Shown piece by piece: positions 32,656-45,441 of a stretch of DNA of 64,000 bases. Source of the DNA: Hevea brasiliensis. Its lineage: Eukaryota > Streptophyta > Magnoliopsida > Malpighiales > Euphorbiaceae. Made by a program: the position numbers and the translations under genes. The notes under the pieces were generated by a model that worked only from the letters and a program-made list of their open reading frames with translations, did not search any database and was not told the DNA's origin. Every line of letters begins with the position of its first letter. The stretch's first letter is position 1. The stretch is taken from contig NC_079507.1 in NCBI RefSeq assembly GCF_030052815.1, forward strand, positions 56,709,119 to 56,773,118. The letters are read 5' to 3'.

Positions 32656-34056
32656 CTATCTGGAAGAAAGCCTTTGGTGCAAATCATCTGCCAATGCCTG
32701 CCTCAAGCTACCCCCAAAATAATGAAATGATTTTTCGTTCTCAAGCACCCTTGTAGGAGACCCATTCTCATCTGGTTCCTTCCAAATCTCTGGCTCCGGC
32801 TCCCTCGCAACTTGACACAAATTATGCAACACACAACACGCAACAATTGTCTGTGGGGCATGATTAAGACCCACATTCAGATCCTGCAAGATCTTCCACC
32901 TCCCTTTCAACAACCCAATAGCCTCCACCACCACAGACCTCCCCTTCATTAGCATCCCATCAAACAAGTTCTGTGCTGGCGTCCCTGCCCCATTTGGCGA
33001 AAAGGGTGTCATCAAGAATGACAACAAAGGATAACACCAATCCCCAACTACATAAGGCCTCACATGGTGACCCCTGATATTAATCATCTTGTCCCACACA
33101 ACATCACCTGAAACAAGCCTATTGTACAACAAACTGTCCCTAAAATGTGTAGCATCATCAATAGCACCTGGTGCCTTGACACACACATCCCAAAATACCT
33201 TCTTGTGATCAGCCACTACCTGCAACAAAATCGAAGGAAACCCATAGCTGCATTTATATAAATTCCCTCCGCTTTGATCACTGGCAATTCTATGGAGCTT
33301 AATTGGGCTCCCATCTATAGCACCACACATGTTAGGCAACGAAGTTAGCTCTTCAAAAGCTTGTGTAGTCTCAATCAACCTACGCCTACTAACAGGAATC
33401 TTAATAAACTCAGGGTAAAGCTTAGTAGCCAACAAACGTGTTACCATATTAGTGATCTTGGAAATCAAGTAAGGCTCAAGAGAGTACCGAGAAGCAAGCG
33501 TCGTCGCGGAGTACCCATGAGCAAGCCGGGAAAGGACCATGGCCACAGCATAATCCGAGGGCAAAGAAAGATTGGAAGCAGTTATATGGGGCTTGAGCTT
33601 ATCGACAACAGTAGTAAAAACAGGATACGAGAGTCCGTACAGCGACCTCCAGTGGGCATCACGAAGAGGGGCTTCCAAGGACCAGATGTGTTCGGTAGAG
33701 AGTGCGCGAAAGGCAGCGACGGAGAAAGCGGCCGTATCAGGCAGAGCAGAATTGTCAGAGGCGGTAGGAGGGACAGAATTATCAGAAGGATTAGTAATAT
33801 TGTTGCAATTAGTGGTGGTGTCGGGATTTTGCTTGCGGGGTTTGGAGGAAGCGAGGAAGGAAAGGAGGGAGGCGAGGGTGAAGAACAGGAGAGGAGCGGC
33901 GGAGGAGGAAGAGAGAAGGGATGAAGGGGAAGGAGAGGAAAGAGAAGGAAAGGAAACAGAGGGAGTGGAAGGGGAGGAAATAAGGGAAGTTGTTGGGTCC
34001 AAAGTGTTGTGGAGGTGAAGGAGATTTGATAGCATTAGCAAGAAAGATTCATCCAT
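32656..34056 (-). CDS. HARBI1/ALP1-like protein, domesticated PIF/Harbinger transposase
   Basis: An intact single-exon frame of 466 codons. The N-terminus (1-110) is Ser/Pro/Thr-rich with a hydrophobic patch (LLFFTLASLLSFLA). Residues 140-225 form a helical region (YPVFTTVVDKL, SRLAHGYSATTLASRYSL) typical of the family's helix-turn-helix part. A DDE_Tnp_4 nuclease domain follows: CGAIDGSPIKL holds the first Asp, VVGDWCYPLLSF the second, and VVVEAIGLLKGRWKIL the Glu, so the triad is present. Harbinger transposases cut DNA with these residues. Plant relatives without transposon ends, such as Arabidopsis ALP1, act in chromatin regulation. I see no Harbinger terminal repeats or partner Myb-like gene here and the frame is unbroken, which points to a host gene. 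From memory it is closest to the At3g19120 type; a search should confirm. Confidence 0.88.
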   Translation of the reverse strand: MDESFLLMLSNLLHLHNTLDPTTSLISSPSTPSVSFPSLSSPSPSSLLSSSSAAPLLFFTLASLLSFLASSKPRKQNPDTTTNCNNITNPSDNSVPPTASDNSALPDTAAFSVAAFRALSTEHIWSLEAPLRDAHWRSLYGLSYPVFTTVVDKLKPHITASNLSLPSDYAVAMVLSRLAHGYSATTLASRYSLEPYLISKITNMVTRLLATKLYPEFIKIPVSRRRLIETTQAFEELTSLPNMCGAIDGSPIKLHRIASDQSGGNLYKCSYGFPSILLQVVADHKKVFWDVCVKAPGAIDDATHFRDSLLYNRLVSGDVVWDKMINIRGHHVRPYVVGDWCYPLLSFLMTPFSPNGAGTPAQNLFDGMLMKGRSVVVEAIGLLKGRWKILQDLNVGLNHAPQTIVACCVLHNLCQVAREPEPEIWKEPDENGSPTRVLENEKSFHYFGGSLRQALADDLHQRLSSR

Positions 34057-34839
34057 GATTTGTGAAAGTTTTGAAAGAAAAAAAAGAGCTGTTGGGGAGG
34101 GGGTTTAGGGTTTTGCAGGGAAGGAGAAATGGAGAAGGAGGAAAATTTTCAGTGGAAGTGGGTATAAGGTAAAAAGCTTGAACTGGGTTCTGAGTTCTGT
34201 GAACTGAGATCTCAGATTCCCAGTTTAGCTCTCTGTTGTTTTATGTTCAAATTCTATTCTTTTCAGTCTTTGAACTTTGGCCAATGGCTACTGGCCATTG
34301 CTATTTTATTTTATTTTGCTTTTTTTCATAAATTTAATTTTAATTAAAATTTAAATTGGAAATCTAATAACTTTAAAAATACTCCAACTGAATGAACAAA
34401 TAAATATTCTTAGTAATCATTTGCAACTAATCATCCACTAATCAATATTGATTAACAAGATAATTAAGCTTAATTTTCAACAATTATTCATTTAAAAAAT
34501 TATTATTATCATCAAAATAATTTTTTATAAAGAAAAATAATAAATTAAGAACTTTTTAAGGAATAAAATTTAAATATTATAGTAAACCGGCGACGTACCA
34601 AATAAAAACCGGTTTGGTTACAGTAAAGTACAGAGTGGATCTAGCTCTTTGGGCAAACCAAACCCGGTTGAAAAGAGTGGAAGGAAGCTCTAAACGACGA
34701 AGGCATGCGATTTAGGCTTTTTGCGACAATCTACTCCTTATTTATTGATTAATCATCAAAATCTGAAATTTAACAGTTGATTGCTTGGTTCTTTTGCAAT
34801 TAAATCAAAATTATCTTAGTCGACTCTGTGATCTTAGAC
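34057..34839. promoter_or_regulatory. shared head-to-head intergenic region
   Basis: About 780 bases lie between the start codons of the HARBI1-like gene (minus) and the ZOP1-like gene (plus), with no transposon between them. It must hold both promoters and 5' UTRs. No clear TATA box pair can be assigned. Confidence 0.6.
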
Positions 34840-37800
34840 ATGACTGAGGTATGTTAATCCTATCCAGACTGCCCTTTCTCTCTCTGTTTCGAAATTTGAT
34901 AATTGGCTATATATTGCCTTTTCTTAGTGATGATAACAAAATTAAAAAGAAACCCTTTTTATTTTGGTTAATGCTGCTTGCTGATGCTTGATTTCAACTT
35001 GTTCTTGAGGATCTTTACTTGGCTTTAGCAATAAATTGGTAACTGGATATATGATACAGAGCCTTAGCTTCATATGATTCTGTTGCTACGAACTTATGTT
35101 TTTTGTATGTTAACTGGCTTCCATTTTTGCTTGCTCTTGCTAGCATAATTTGGGTTTTATTTATTTTACCTGTAATGGTAGTTAATGATATTTTTGTGCT
35201 GCAAGAAGTTTCCCTTTGCTATTTGGAAATTGTGTAATTTGAGCTCTGTTTACGGCTTTAATTTTGAAATCACTTTGTTTTTATTTTAGATATCTTCTTA
35301 TACAGCAATATATTAGCGCCTCTTGTTCTTCAAGTATATAAGTTTTACATTTATCGCCATTATTCCTTTTGGCCTTTGTCCACAGTATTGGGTTAGCCAA
35401 GGTAATAAATGGTGCGACTTCTGCAAAATCTACATATCAAACAATCCTTCCAGCATTAGGAACCATGAGCTTGGCCAACGTCATAAGGAAAATGTTTCCA
35501 AGAGGCTTGCTTCTATGAGAAAAGAGAATGCTGCCAAGGAGAAGCAACAGAAGGAAGCAGCCCGCGCCCTTGAGCAAATTGAAGTTGTAAGTGCTAACGA
35601 AATCTTTTATTCTTGTAGCTATTGGTACATTTAAATTTCCATTTTGTGACTACCCATTTTGCTGTAGCAAATTTTATCAAGCATATCTAAACCAATAAAA
35701 GAAGAAGAAAGTTTATAGTTTGCAGTGGCTTTCTTTATCTCTTTTAGTGAAAGTTATCGAACATTTTTTATGTATTCTTATCTTCTTGCTTACATCCTTG
35801 AATAAACTAGATTTTAACCTGCTTTTTTTTTTCCTCCCCTAATGAATTTGAGAATCCTTGATTTCTTTGTGTGGCTAAGTTAGAAAGATTGGACATAGAG
35901 CACATTATAGTTGGAAATTTGCACATTGGGTCAGATTGATGTTGATTGTTAGCTGGGTAGAATGAAAATTTAGCATTCAATACTCAATAGTCTGCAGTGG
36001 CTCTCTTCATCTCTTTTAGTTTGAAAGTTATCAAACATTTTTTTATATTTTCTTATCTTCTTACCTACATCCTTGAATAAATTAGAATTTTAACCTTCTT
36101 TTTTTTCCTCCCCTAATAAATTTGAGAACCCTTGTTTTCTTTGTAATATGAGTGGCTAAGTTAGAAAGATTGGACAGAGAGCGCATTATATTATAGTTGG
36201 AAATTTGAACATTGGGTCTGATTGACGTCTCCCCCCACCCTCTCCTCTCCCCTTCCCCCCGCCCGCCGGCCCCCCCCCCCCCCTCCCAACAAAACTCCAC
36301 CCATGCACCATTGCCCCCGGGCTTCTCTCTATCTTCTTCAGTGTATCATATTATGTTGATTGTTCTCTTTTATTTAAAATGTCTTCCAGAAAGCTAAGCG
36401 TAGCTATCAGAAGGATGTTGCAAATTTTCAGGAGGCAAGCAATGTCCATGCATTAGATATTCAAGAGGATGGTCAAGAGGGTAAGTAAGAAGGATCTACT
36501 GTTTCCTGGAAATAAAATATTTGCTCATCATTGGTGCCAGTTTTGGCAGTCATGCTGGATGTAGATATGTCATCACAATTAAATGTCATTTCTTTTTTCT
36601 TTCCTCACTGAAGATGTGTTTAACCATTTGATCTTCCTCTTTGGTAAAGTAAAATTCTGGGATAAGAAAAATTATGAAATCAGCTATCCAGAAAACAATG
36701 CTGATTTGATTTTATATATTTTTTATTGGTTATTCTTTGCGCATAGCGGAGCACTATCAAATAAACTGCTACCCTAGAATAATAAGAAACTTGTTGATAC
36801 TTGCGTATTGATGATATAAACCAAGGTCAAGCCTATGCTATAAGCACAATTGGTTCAAGGGAAGAACCTGAGAAATACATTACAAGTTTAGTTAGCTTAA
36901 TGACAATTCGAGGCAAAAACCATGCAATTGTGATCGTGTAATTCACAAATCATATGGTAAAAATTAGCAGAACTCTTTCTTTCCTTTTCTTTTTTTTTTT
37001 CTCCCTCGTTATGAAGCAGTGGAACTTGTAAGATGTTTGTTGGAATTACTGGTTTGCTTTAACAAGCATAGGAGGATTGGATACTCTCACAAAAATAAAT
37101 GTGAGCTGATTAATTCTTGGTTGGTGGACAAGCTTAATTTTGATAAAACACATTGAATAGGACTCAAATCCAAAGTCAAAGGATCTAATAAGTTTAGAAG
37201 TCCTTGGTAGATGATTATTTTTCATTTCTTTGGTAGTTTGTTGTGCTATGGTCTAACACTCAGGTTTTAAGTATTTGGAAGAGAAGACAATTCACTTGTA
37301 ATGTTTAGACTCTAGGTAGTGGTTCTGACCAGGTAAAAACATAATTTGGGTTAATTTCCATATGATTTTCTGTTTGATTTGTTGTCACCAGCAGACTTAT
37401 TGGAAAGCCAGAAATATTCTTCTTAGTTTTGTTCTTGCACTATCTCTGTAGTTCATTCCCTTGACCATGATTGAGCTGCAAGGACCTGATTTGAAATCCA
37501 TCTTTATGTCCTGATCTATTTCTCATTATCTTTTTCTGTACTGTATTTCTCTTTGAAAAAAATTAATGATAGTAAGTGCTCTATCCTAGTCTTTTTGATG
37601 GGCATTATGCTATTTGATCCTTCTTGGTTTGATTTTTTTACTGTTCAAACTGATACAGCTCTGAATGATGACAGAATGGGAGTGTGACAAAACTTCAGGC
37701 TATTACTACAACCAAAGCACTGGGTTACACTATGATCCAAAATCAGGCTTTTATTATACCGATGCTTTGGGTATGAAGTCATATAATTGGATTTTTACTT

Positions 37801-38230
37801 CTACTTTTGTTCTCTTTTCTAAAACATCTGTCGTTTGTTGTTTATGGTTTGTTGACCTAGAAGTTATGCAACAGGCAAGTGGGTGACTCAAGAAGAGGCA
37901 TATGCTTCAATTCAGGTTTCATCAAATTCCAAGCGTAAAGAATCCAGTTTGAAAAAGCCTATAACAATGTCAACAGCAGGTTTAGTAAAGGAAACCAAAA
38001 GTGCTGCTCAAAATGGGCCCCCACCTGGTCCTGTTGTTTCAGCTTCTTTAAACCCTATGAGATCTGTTAAAGGAGCTACTTCAGCAGTTGCTGTTAACAA
38101 GAGAAAGAGGCAGGATGAGAAGCCAAAGGTTATATCTGAAGGAGAAAAAGCTGCACTTAAAGCTAGGGAGGCTGCAAAGAAGAGAGTTGAGGAGAGGGAG
38201 AAATCTTTGCTTGGCCTTTACAAACGTTGA
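34840..38230 (+). CDS. ZOP1: ZOP1-like zinc-finger and OCRE-domain protein (splicing / RNA-directed DNA methylation factor)
   Basis: My model is join(34840-34848, 35386-35586, 36390-36480, 37675-37770, 37875-38230): 753 bases, 250 residues, all introns GT-AG with consistent phase. Exon 1 is only ATG ACT GAG. Exon 2 gives YWVSQGNKWCDFCKIYIS and SIRNHELGQRHKENV, a U1-type C2H2 zinc finger (C-x2-C...H-x5-H) near the N-terminus. Exon 4 encodes the OCRE-like repeat GYYYNQSTGLHYDPKSGFYY, followed by GKWVTQEEAYAS. The tail is Lys/Arg-rich (NKRKRQDEKPK...EKAALKAREAAKKR) and ends KSLLGLYKR, as in Arabidopsis ZOP1. ZOP1 binds nucleic acid, associates with spliceosome components and supports RNA-directed DNA methylation. 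The acceptor at 37674 is used rather than the one at 37658, which would hit a stop. Confidence 0.9.
35717..36226 (+). repeat. intron-internal duplication (two units of about 235 bases)
   Basis: 35717-35945 and 35988-36226 share tctgcagtggct, cctacatccttgaataaa, cctcccctaa and gtggctaagttagaaagattgg. Both lie in intron 2 of the ZOP1-like gene. The offset is about 271 bases and the copies differ by scattered substitutions and small indels. Confidence 0.85.
36231..36290. repeat. C-rich low-complexity tract in ZOP1-like intron 2
   Basis: CT/C-rich sequence ending in a run of about 14 C. It directly follows the second duplicated unit and produces false proline-rich frames. Confidence 0.85.
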
Positions 38231-41200
38231 TTTGGAATGCACTCAAGGGTATGCTCTTCGCATTTTCTTTCAGAATTTTACCCAAAGTTTGAATAACAAA
38301 ATATGATATTGCGTTTGGATGAACTTTAATTTGGGATACTTGAATATGATGAATTGATGATGCATATATTTCGATGATTGTTTAGAGTCTAAAATTTAGG
38401 TTAAATTCATGAATTTGAATAAAAGCTTGTGTAGATTTGAAATACTTTTTGATATGCATGAACCAATAAATTAAAGAATGTGCTAACAATTTAAACTAGA
38501 GTAATGCCTGAACTCCCTCATTGGAAGTTTATCCAATTATAGCATAAGTTGATATGGATTCGGTTTTGAAAAATATGGAAGAATTGCTTCCCTAGTGTGT
38601 TTCTCAGATTGAACTGCTGTTCATCACTGTCATTCTCTCTTCACTCATGCATGATTTGATTGCTCTTGTGATCCTTATTTTGCAAAGTTGTCGTGATTGA
38701 AGGTCTAATAATGTCTTGCTGGCCTGAATTATCAATGCATAACAAGCCAAATAATTCCTTGTTTTTGTTGTGGGCTTTGACCATAAATCTTTTGCCTTAA
38801 TGTTGACCTTATTTGCTAAGCGGGAAAATATTATGCCCCACCTATTATTTAAACAGCCTTCACTTTAAAATGTCAATGGCTGCTTTAACTGACATAACAT
38901 ATAAGGATGTAGCCTAGGTACACAAGTCCATATAACAAATAAACATCTAAATAGCCAATACCTGGTTCAAACCTTAGACATCACATTCTCCCATCCCCTG
39001 CTGTGGGGTACATCACATTCTCCCATCCCCTGCTGTGGGGTTTACCTTAAAGTAAGTTTCATAACTGAAGGAAATTAAAGGAGTTGATCATAAATAAGAA
39101 AAAAGACCCCAGTATTAAGCGCATTTTTACAGGGAAGAGGGCATAGAGGGAGGCAATTGTAGTACCATCTATAATACTTACAAAGTTGATGAGATGGACT
39201 GAAATTTTGTACAGTGAGTTCCACCATTCTCGAGTGTGATGTTGGGAAAAAATTTTTAGCATTGCCAATTTGCCATGTGGGGCTTATGGTGGCAACTTTT
39301 GCTTGGTGTGTAGTTTGAAAAAAGCATGGTTGATGTACACCCAGGCCCTAGTTCACCTTCCTTGGGTAGGGTCAAGCAAGGAACCATCTAAAGTGAGTGC
39401 CTAGTTATGCTCCTTAGGGGCCTGAGCAATGGCCATTCTGTCATTTCAACCAACCCCAAGCAAGGGAAATGCTTTTGGCTCGCCCAGAGAAGGGCCAAGG
39501 CCATATTTAGCAGGTTTAAGATAAAGAAGATTGGCCATTGTCGATCCCAGACCAAGTGACCTCCGGAAACAGATTCGGATTCAGTGACCAAGGGGCAATA
39601 GTTCATTATTTTACTTGTGGTTTTTAACTAGTACTGTTGGATTTTTTTTTTTTTTTTTTTTAGCTTTCTGCCATTGTGTATTTGTGTTAGCTGGTATAAT
39701 CTATGTCAATAAAATAAATCGGACAACATAATATCAGCTCTTAAAAGGTGAATATCATTATATGATTTTGTGTTCTAACCATGAATTGAAGTAGCTTTTC
39801 TCCCTCTTAGCAACATTGCTATCTGGAGCAGCGGCAAGCATAAGTTCCTCTAGTTTTAGGGCTAATCCATTGGAGATAAGACACTAAGGGTCTTAACTCT
39901 AATAAATAGGAAGAAGAAGAAGAAGATAATGGTCATCTTTTATTTGATGATGGCGAGGATAAATTTTTGTGAAACCTAGCTTGGAGAGTAGGATTTGTGT
40001 TTGCTATTGTAATCTTTATGTTTTTGTTGAATTATAGTGGTGGTTGCCATCTTCCTTGCACTCTTGTGTGCATGTGACTTTTGCAGAACTAATCTTAGTT
40101 GTCATCTTCTTCGTGATATCCATGTAGTTTGCGAGTAGAATTTGGAGTTTGATATCTTTATTTTGTGTTTTCTGTTTTTTTTTGGCACTTCTTGGTGTAC
40201 ATGATTTATGTTGAACTAGTCTTAGGGTGTATTTGGTATTGCTATTGAGAAAAGCACTATCTCAAAATTATTTATTAGACCTTTAAAATATGACATGTTT
40301 TGGTCATAAAAACTTCAAAACAGAAATCAGGTTTTTCCGAAGTTTTTTCAAACATTTAAAATGGTGTTTTTCTAAATATGTATTTTCAACCTCAGTCACA
40401 ATCTTACTCTTAGTATTAGACATACACTATGCATTTATTATAAAATTTGTCTATACACATTTTATTGATTTATGCTTTGTATGCCTAGGCCATAGGTATC
40501 CTGTATGCCTTGATGTGCCTAGTGTAGCTGACAGCTGCGGATAAAATGCCTTGTTGTGCCTAGTACACCTGACGGCTGCAGATAAAATATCCTCCTGGAT
40601 ATGATATCCGAGTAGTCTAGATTGCATGATTAAAAATGGGAATGCAGACAAGTTCTCTGTGGGTAGGGTCATATGTAGAGAACTACTTGTGAAGTGATAT
40701 ATTATGATAATTAGAACACTAAATAGTTGATGGGCTTCAGTTGCTCTGTTTAATTGCATTGTTTTATGCAGGTAACAAGAATTATCTGGCAGCCAATGAC
40801 ATGGTGGAAATTGTATTTGCAACCTTCATAAAAGGGATGGTTCAAAATGTAAAAGCTGTAATCTGTGGACTTGCATGATTTTCCATTCCTTTCACTGAAG
40901 TATACTCGTTTCCATGACCAAATATGGTATTACTATAAATTTATTATGTGTGCATTGCAATGCATGCGATCAAACTGACAACTATGTTGTGAAACTCGTT
41001 GTTTTTTGGAGAATGGTTGGATTGAAGAAGTACCGACTTCTGACTGTACCCTTATTACGATGAAAGCCCCACTGGAAATAGATGCATTGAGTAGTTTTGT
41101 TTTCTGTGACGTTCTTTTGAAATGAACCTCATCAATGGCTTAAGCATATCGAGTAAGTTTTAGCTAGAGCAGGCTTCATATATTGACCATTGACATTGCA

Positions 41201-44200
41201 AAATGGTTTCCGAGCTCATAAATTGTCTTAGCACATGCTTACGAAGATTTTTTTTTAATTTGGGGTTAACTTCAGCAACTCTAGCAAATATTTACTTTCA
41301 GGAATACAATTGAGCTGACGAATCCTGCTGAATTCTGATAAAACCCAGGGGTTTCCTGGCAAGTTGGAAACGAAATTTGTTAGGTGTCGACACATTTAAA
41401 TCCTGTTACCATAAAAGTTTGCATCTAAAATTCGAGGACAGGAAACAAAAAATTAGAAAATTAAAAATTAAAAAAACCGTGTACGTTATTTTTATGCCCA
41501 CCGTTGACTTGGACGACTTGTTAAAGGTCAGGGAAATCGGCTATGGACATTGACAGGAGCAGAAAAAATAAATATTCATTAGTTTTCTTCGAGCTTGTTA
41601 ACGTGGTGGAATTTTATAGGACAAAACTCTGTAATACACGTCAAGTGTTGGACTATTGATCGACCTTTCAATTCGCATGTGTCAGTTTTGAAGACAGAAC
41701 AAGGCCCGTTTCAGATCTTAATAAAATTCTGATCCCTTGCTAGTCTATCCTGATATGACTGTACTGGTCCACAGATTCAACAATGAATGTTTTGTGGCTT
41801 ATCTCCCTTTGATCTGATTTCCATTGAGCCCACAAGGAAAATTCTTAGCTGCCACCACTAACGCTAAATTATCATTAGAAAATATGAAATTAGCATTCAA
41901 TAATTGAGTTTATTTCAGTATTTTTCTGTGTTTTTTTATCAAATACTTGGTTGTTGGTAATGGTAACTACCAAATTCATATATTAATAAGACTAAAATGG
42001 CTATCTTCTCAACTTTTGACTGTTTTATAACTTTCCCAAATCATTTCTTTGCTATTAATGCTTTCCGCTCATGCTTTGAGTTGTTCATTGCGTTCCTGAT
42101 GAAGATGATAATCTTCCAAGAAAGTTAGTCAAAAGTTTACAAATACCAAGCCAGTGAAAGAAATTGATTAGTAGAAAAGTAATCAAGTAAACTTGCCACA
42201 AACGCATGAGAATGTCTTTCTTTGACAAACAAGAATTATGGATAATTGTGTGTGTATATATATATATAAATGGCTACCCAAAAAGTGTTGTTAAAACTTT
42301 TCGTTTAGGGCAGCCATAATTTGCTTCTTCCTCTAATTTCTGTCTAATATATATATATTTTTTTTACGTCAGAAATATGTAGAACATGTAAAATATTAAG
42401 ATTTTAATTTTTAATTTTATATATTATGAAATAAATACCTGATCAACAAACTAAGGTAGATTGAATTAAAAAAAAAAATTGGTTAAGTTTGTCAAAATAT
42501 GCTAAATCTTATACTTCACACACGTGTTTATAACTAACGTGGAATCCTGAAGAACCAGTCTAACTATCTGAAAGCAAATAGACCCTGTCGAATAGATTCA
42601 AATTCATTTTTTTAAATTGGTTAAAAACATACACACACACAAAATAGGAAAGACACACACACAAAAATATACTAAATCTTATATCTTACACACACGTTTT
42701 CACAATTAATGTGGAATTCAAACTAAGGGAGATTGATTTTAGCTTAAGGACAATTGAAAACTAAGACTTCTGTTGGAAACTTGGAATAAAATCTAAGGTG
42801 GAAATGATGGTAAAAAGCAAACAAGTATAATTGTTTCTTAAAATGATATAAATGCAAGCAAGTTTGATAATTTGATGGTAGCCTACTTGTGATTAAACAC
42901 CTATCAGTTATTTGACAGATTTATATCAAGTCTTTGTTATCTCAATTTTCCTACTAAGAAAGAACGTCTAGATTTTAGCCTTTTTTCTATTCCAGTACAA
43001 TAATATACCACACTGCTGAACACAACCCCCTTGGTAGAAAGTCAACAAGAAGCTTTAAAAATGTGTGAAGAGGACAGTTGGGGAAGAATAAAGTTGCACA
43101 GAAATAAGTCAGCAACAGCTAAAAAGCAGAGCATATAGCATAGCTTAATGTGAATGGATTCATTCACAAAACCAACTTCCATTCTGAATTGGGATCAATT
43201 AACAATATTTACAGACTTGGACTTTTTTTTTTTTTTGTCAGTAGTGTTGAGGTTAATTTTATAGGAAAACTCTATTTTTTGTGAAAGAATTGCACAAATT
43301 ATTTTTATTGAATATTTTAAAAGAGTTTTAATTACTTATAATTATTATTTTTTGAGTCAAATTTTAATTCTCTTATTTAATTCATTCATGAAACATTTCA
43401 TTTAAATTAATCATATTGTATAGGATCACTCAACTTTATGTATATCTCAATTAATTTATATTTTTAAATGAATTTAACATGTAATTTATTTTTAAAATGC
43501 ATTAAATAACCCATAACCAAGAACTATCATCATTATCACCAACAACCATGTAATGAAGCTATGAAGATAAAAATAAATACCCAAAATCCTTTGAAGTGGT
43601 ATCATTATCTATAGCCATCATTCCCATAGTCATTATCATAAATGAGACAAGTCTTTTTTTTTTTTTTTCCTTTTTTGGGATTTTCTATAGGAATATTATT
43701 CTCTCTTGGATCATGGAGAATTTCAGCCCTTAATCCATTTAATATCATGGCCAATTAACTTCCCCTTCTAAGACTTTTTCCTTTCTAACAACCTCCAAAG
43801 AGTAAAATGGGATTAAGAAAGTGTGAGCAATTATGAGTTTTTCTCCTTTATAATCGACATTACTAACCTTTTCATAAAGGCAGGTTACATTACATTACAT
43901 TTGCATGCATGCCTGCAACCCCCCTTTTCCCTACAAGAGTACAGGTGACTTAAAAAGCTAAACCATGTAAAAATTAAAAAAAAGAAAATTTAAGTTGGTC
44001 TACCATAAATTTAAAATATGAATATATGAATTTTACTTATTTTACATGTAAATAAATATTTTAAATTCATAATAAATTGAGATTGAGTAAAAATTTCTTA
44101 TAGAAATATAATTATTTGTTTCTCTGTAACTTCTCTCATATTTCTTCATTTATTTTCCTTCCGTTTCCATGCATAATCAACTCTAAACAAGTGAAGTGCA

Positions 44201-45441
44201 AATGATATTGATTGACTAGCTATACATAATTACATGTATATTATATCCATTGGTTAATTATTGTGATTAATTCATTATGTCTAGCTATGTCATTAATTAG
44301 AAACTACTGCTAAAGATTTTCTTAAATACTTTATTTGAGATATTTGAACATAAAATTATTGAAATCAATTAAATTAAAATTATTATATTAATAATAACAA
44401 GATATAAAATTGTGAAACTATCTTAATTTCAAGATATTTTAAGCATATATAACTCAAAATTAGCAAAAGAACTAATTAAAAACCCAATAATATTTTAAAT
44501 AAGAAAAGGCTGTTCCAACAACTATTCACCATTTTAGGGTTGTAGTGATGAGCAAATCATGGCTACAAAATGAAGGAAAAGGCATACTTTGTACTTTTAA
44601 AAATAAATAAATAAAATTGTAATTATTTAAGCAACCCAATGTTTTGTTTGACAATTGGTGCCAAAAACAAATTGCAGAGCTTTACACTGTATACGATGAT
44701 AATTATTCCACAAACCTAATGATTATGCTAAGGAAATCTCTTTCCACCCATGTGTGTTTCCTTTTCTTTTTCGGCTATGCCTCGTCTTGTTAATCATTCT
44801 CCCAACATTTCAACTTTCCGGAGATCAAGCAGCTGGGAATCCATAGTTGATGGCTCTCTGTCCACACCATTTCTAAAATCAAATTCTTACCCTTCTTCAA
44901 ATTCTAAAAGAGTAAGCTAGTTTTTCAATGGCATAATACAAAAGTCCTGTTTAATTCATTGGGAGTTTTGATGCTGAAACTTGGATAGTTTATCATTACA
45001 ATAACAAAATCAATGGTTTTAGCTCAGGACTGTTGGGGATTTTAAGTCAATAATGTCGGTATCCAATTACTTATAAAACCATTCTATTCTATAAAGATAT
45101 AATTAAATGAATTAATTAAGCTTGTAGATAAGAAGAACTGCTTGATTTTTCTTTGGCCTTTTATTTGCTTAGGCAGGCAAACTTCTCAGACTCAGATACA
45201 CCCAACCACAAGCAGAGATACCACATTATGCCCACTTTTTTTTTTTTTTTTCTTATTGATTATGTATTTAATACAATTGTGTCTATTTTTCATATGGATG
45301 GTGACACCATTTTTATGTACTGTAAGCAACAAATATATCAAGATAACCATTAAAGTTCAAAATCATGAATAAAAGAAAAGTAAAAAGAATAAGAAACAGC
45401 TATATGCTTGAAGAATAGAAACAGATCGAGAGGGATCTGAT
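38231..45441. other. long gene-poor interval
   Basis: No convincing coding gene on either strand over 7.2 kb. The first part may hold the 3' UTR of the ZOP1-like gene, including a possible intron with donor at about 38251 and acceptor at 40771. A 32-base tandem duplication is at 38979-39042. T-runs occur near 39642, 43224, 43655 and 45236. Short frames at 39388-39606 and 40451-40822 have no domain or start context that I would trust. Confidence 0.5.
38979..39042. repeat. 32-base perfect tandem duplication
   Basis: The unit CATCACATTCTCCCATCCCC plus TGCTGTGGGGTA occurs twice in succession, at 38979 and 39011. Only the last bases of the second unit differ. Confidence 0.93.

Noticed and set aside
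33361..34018. Long plus-strand frames opposite the HARBI1-like gene
   Set aside because: Antisense shadows of the Ser/Pro-rich N-terminal coding region; composition follows the minus-strand codons.
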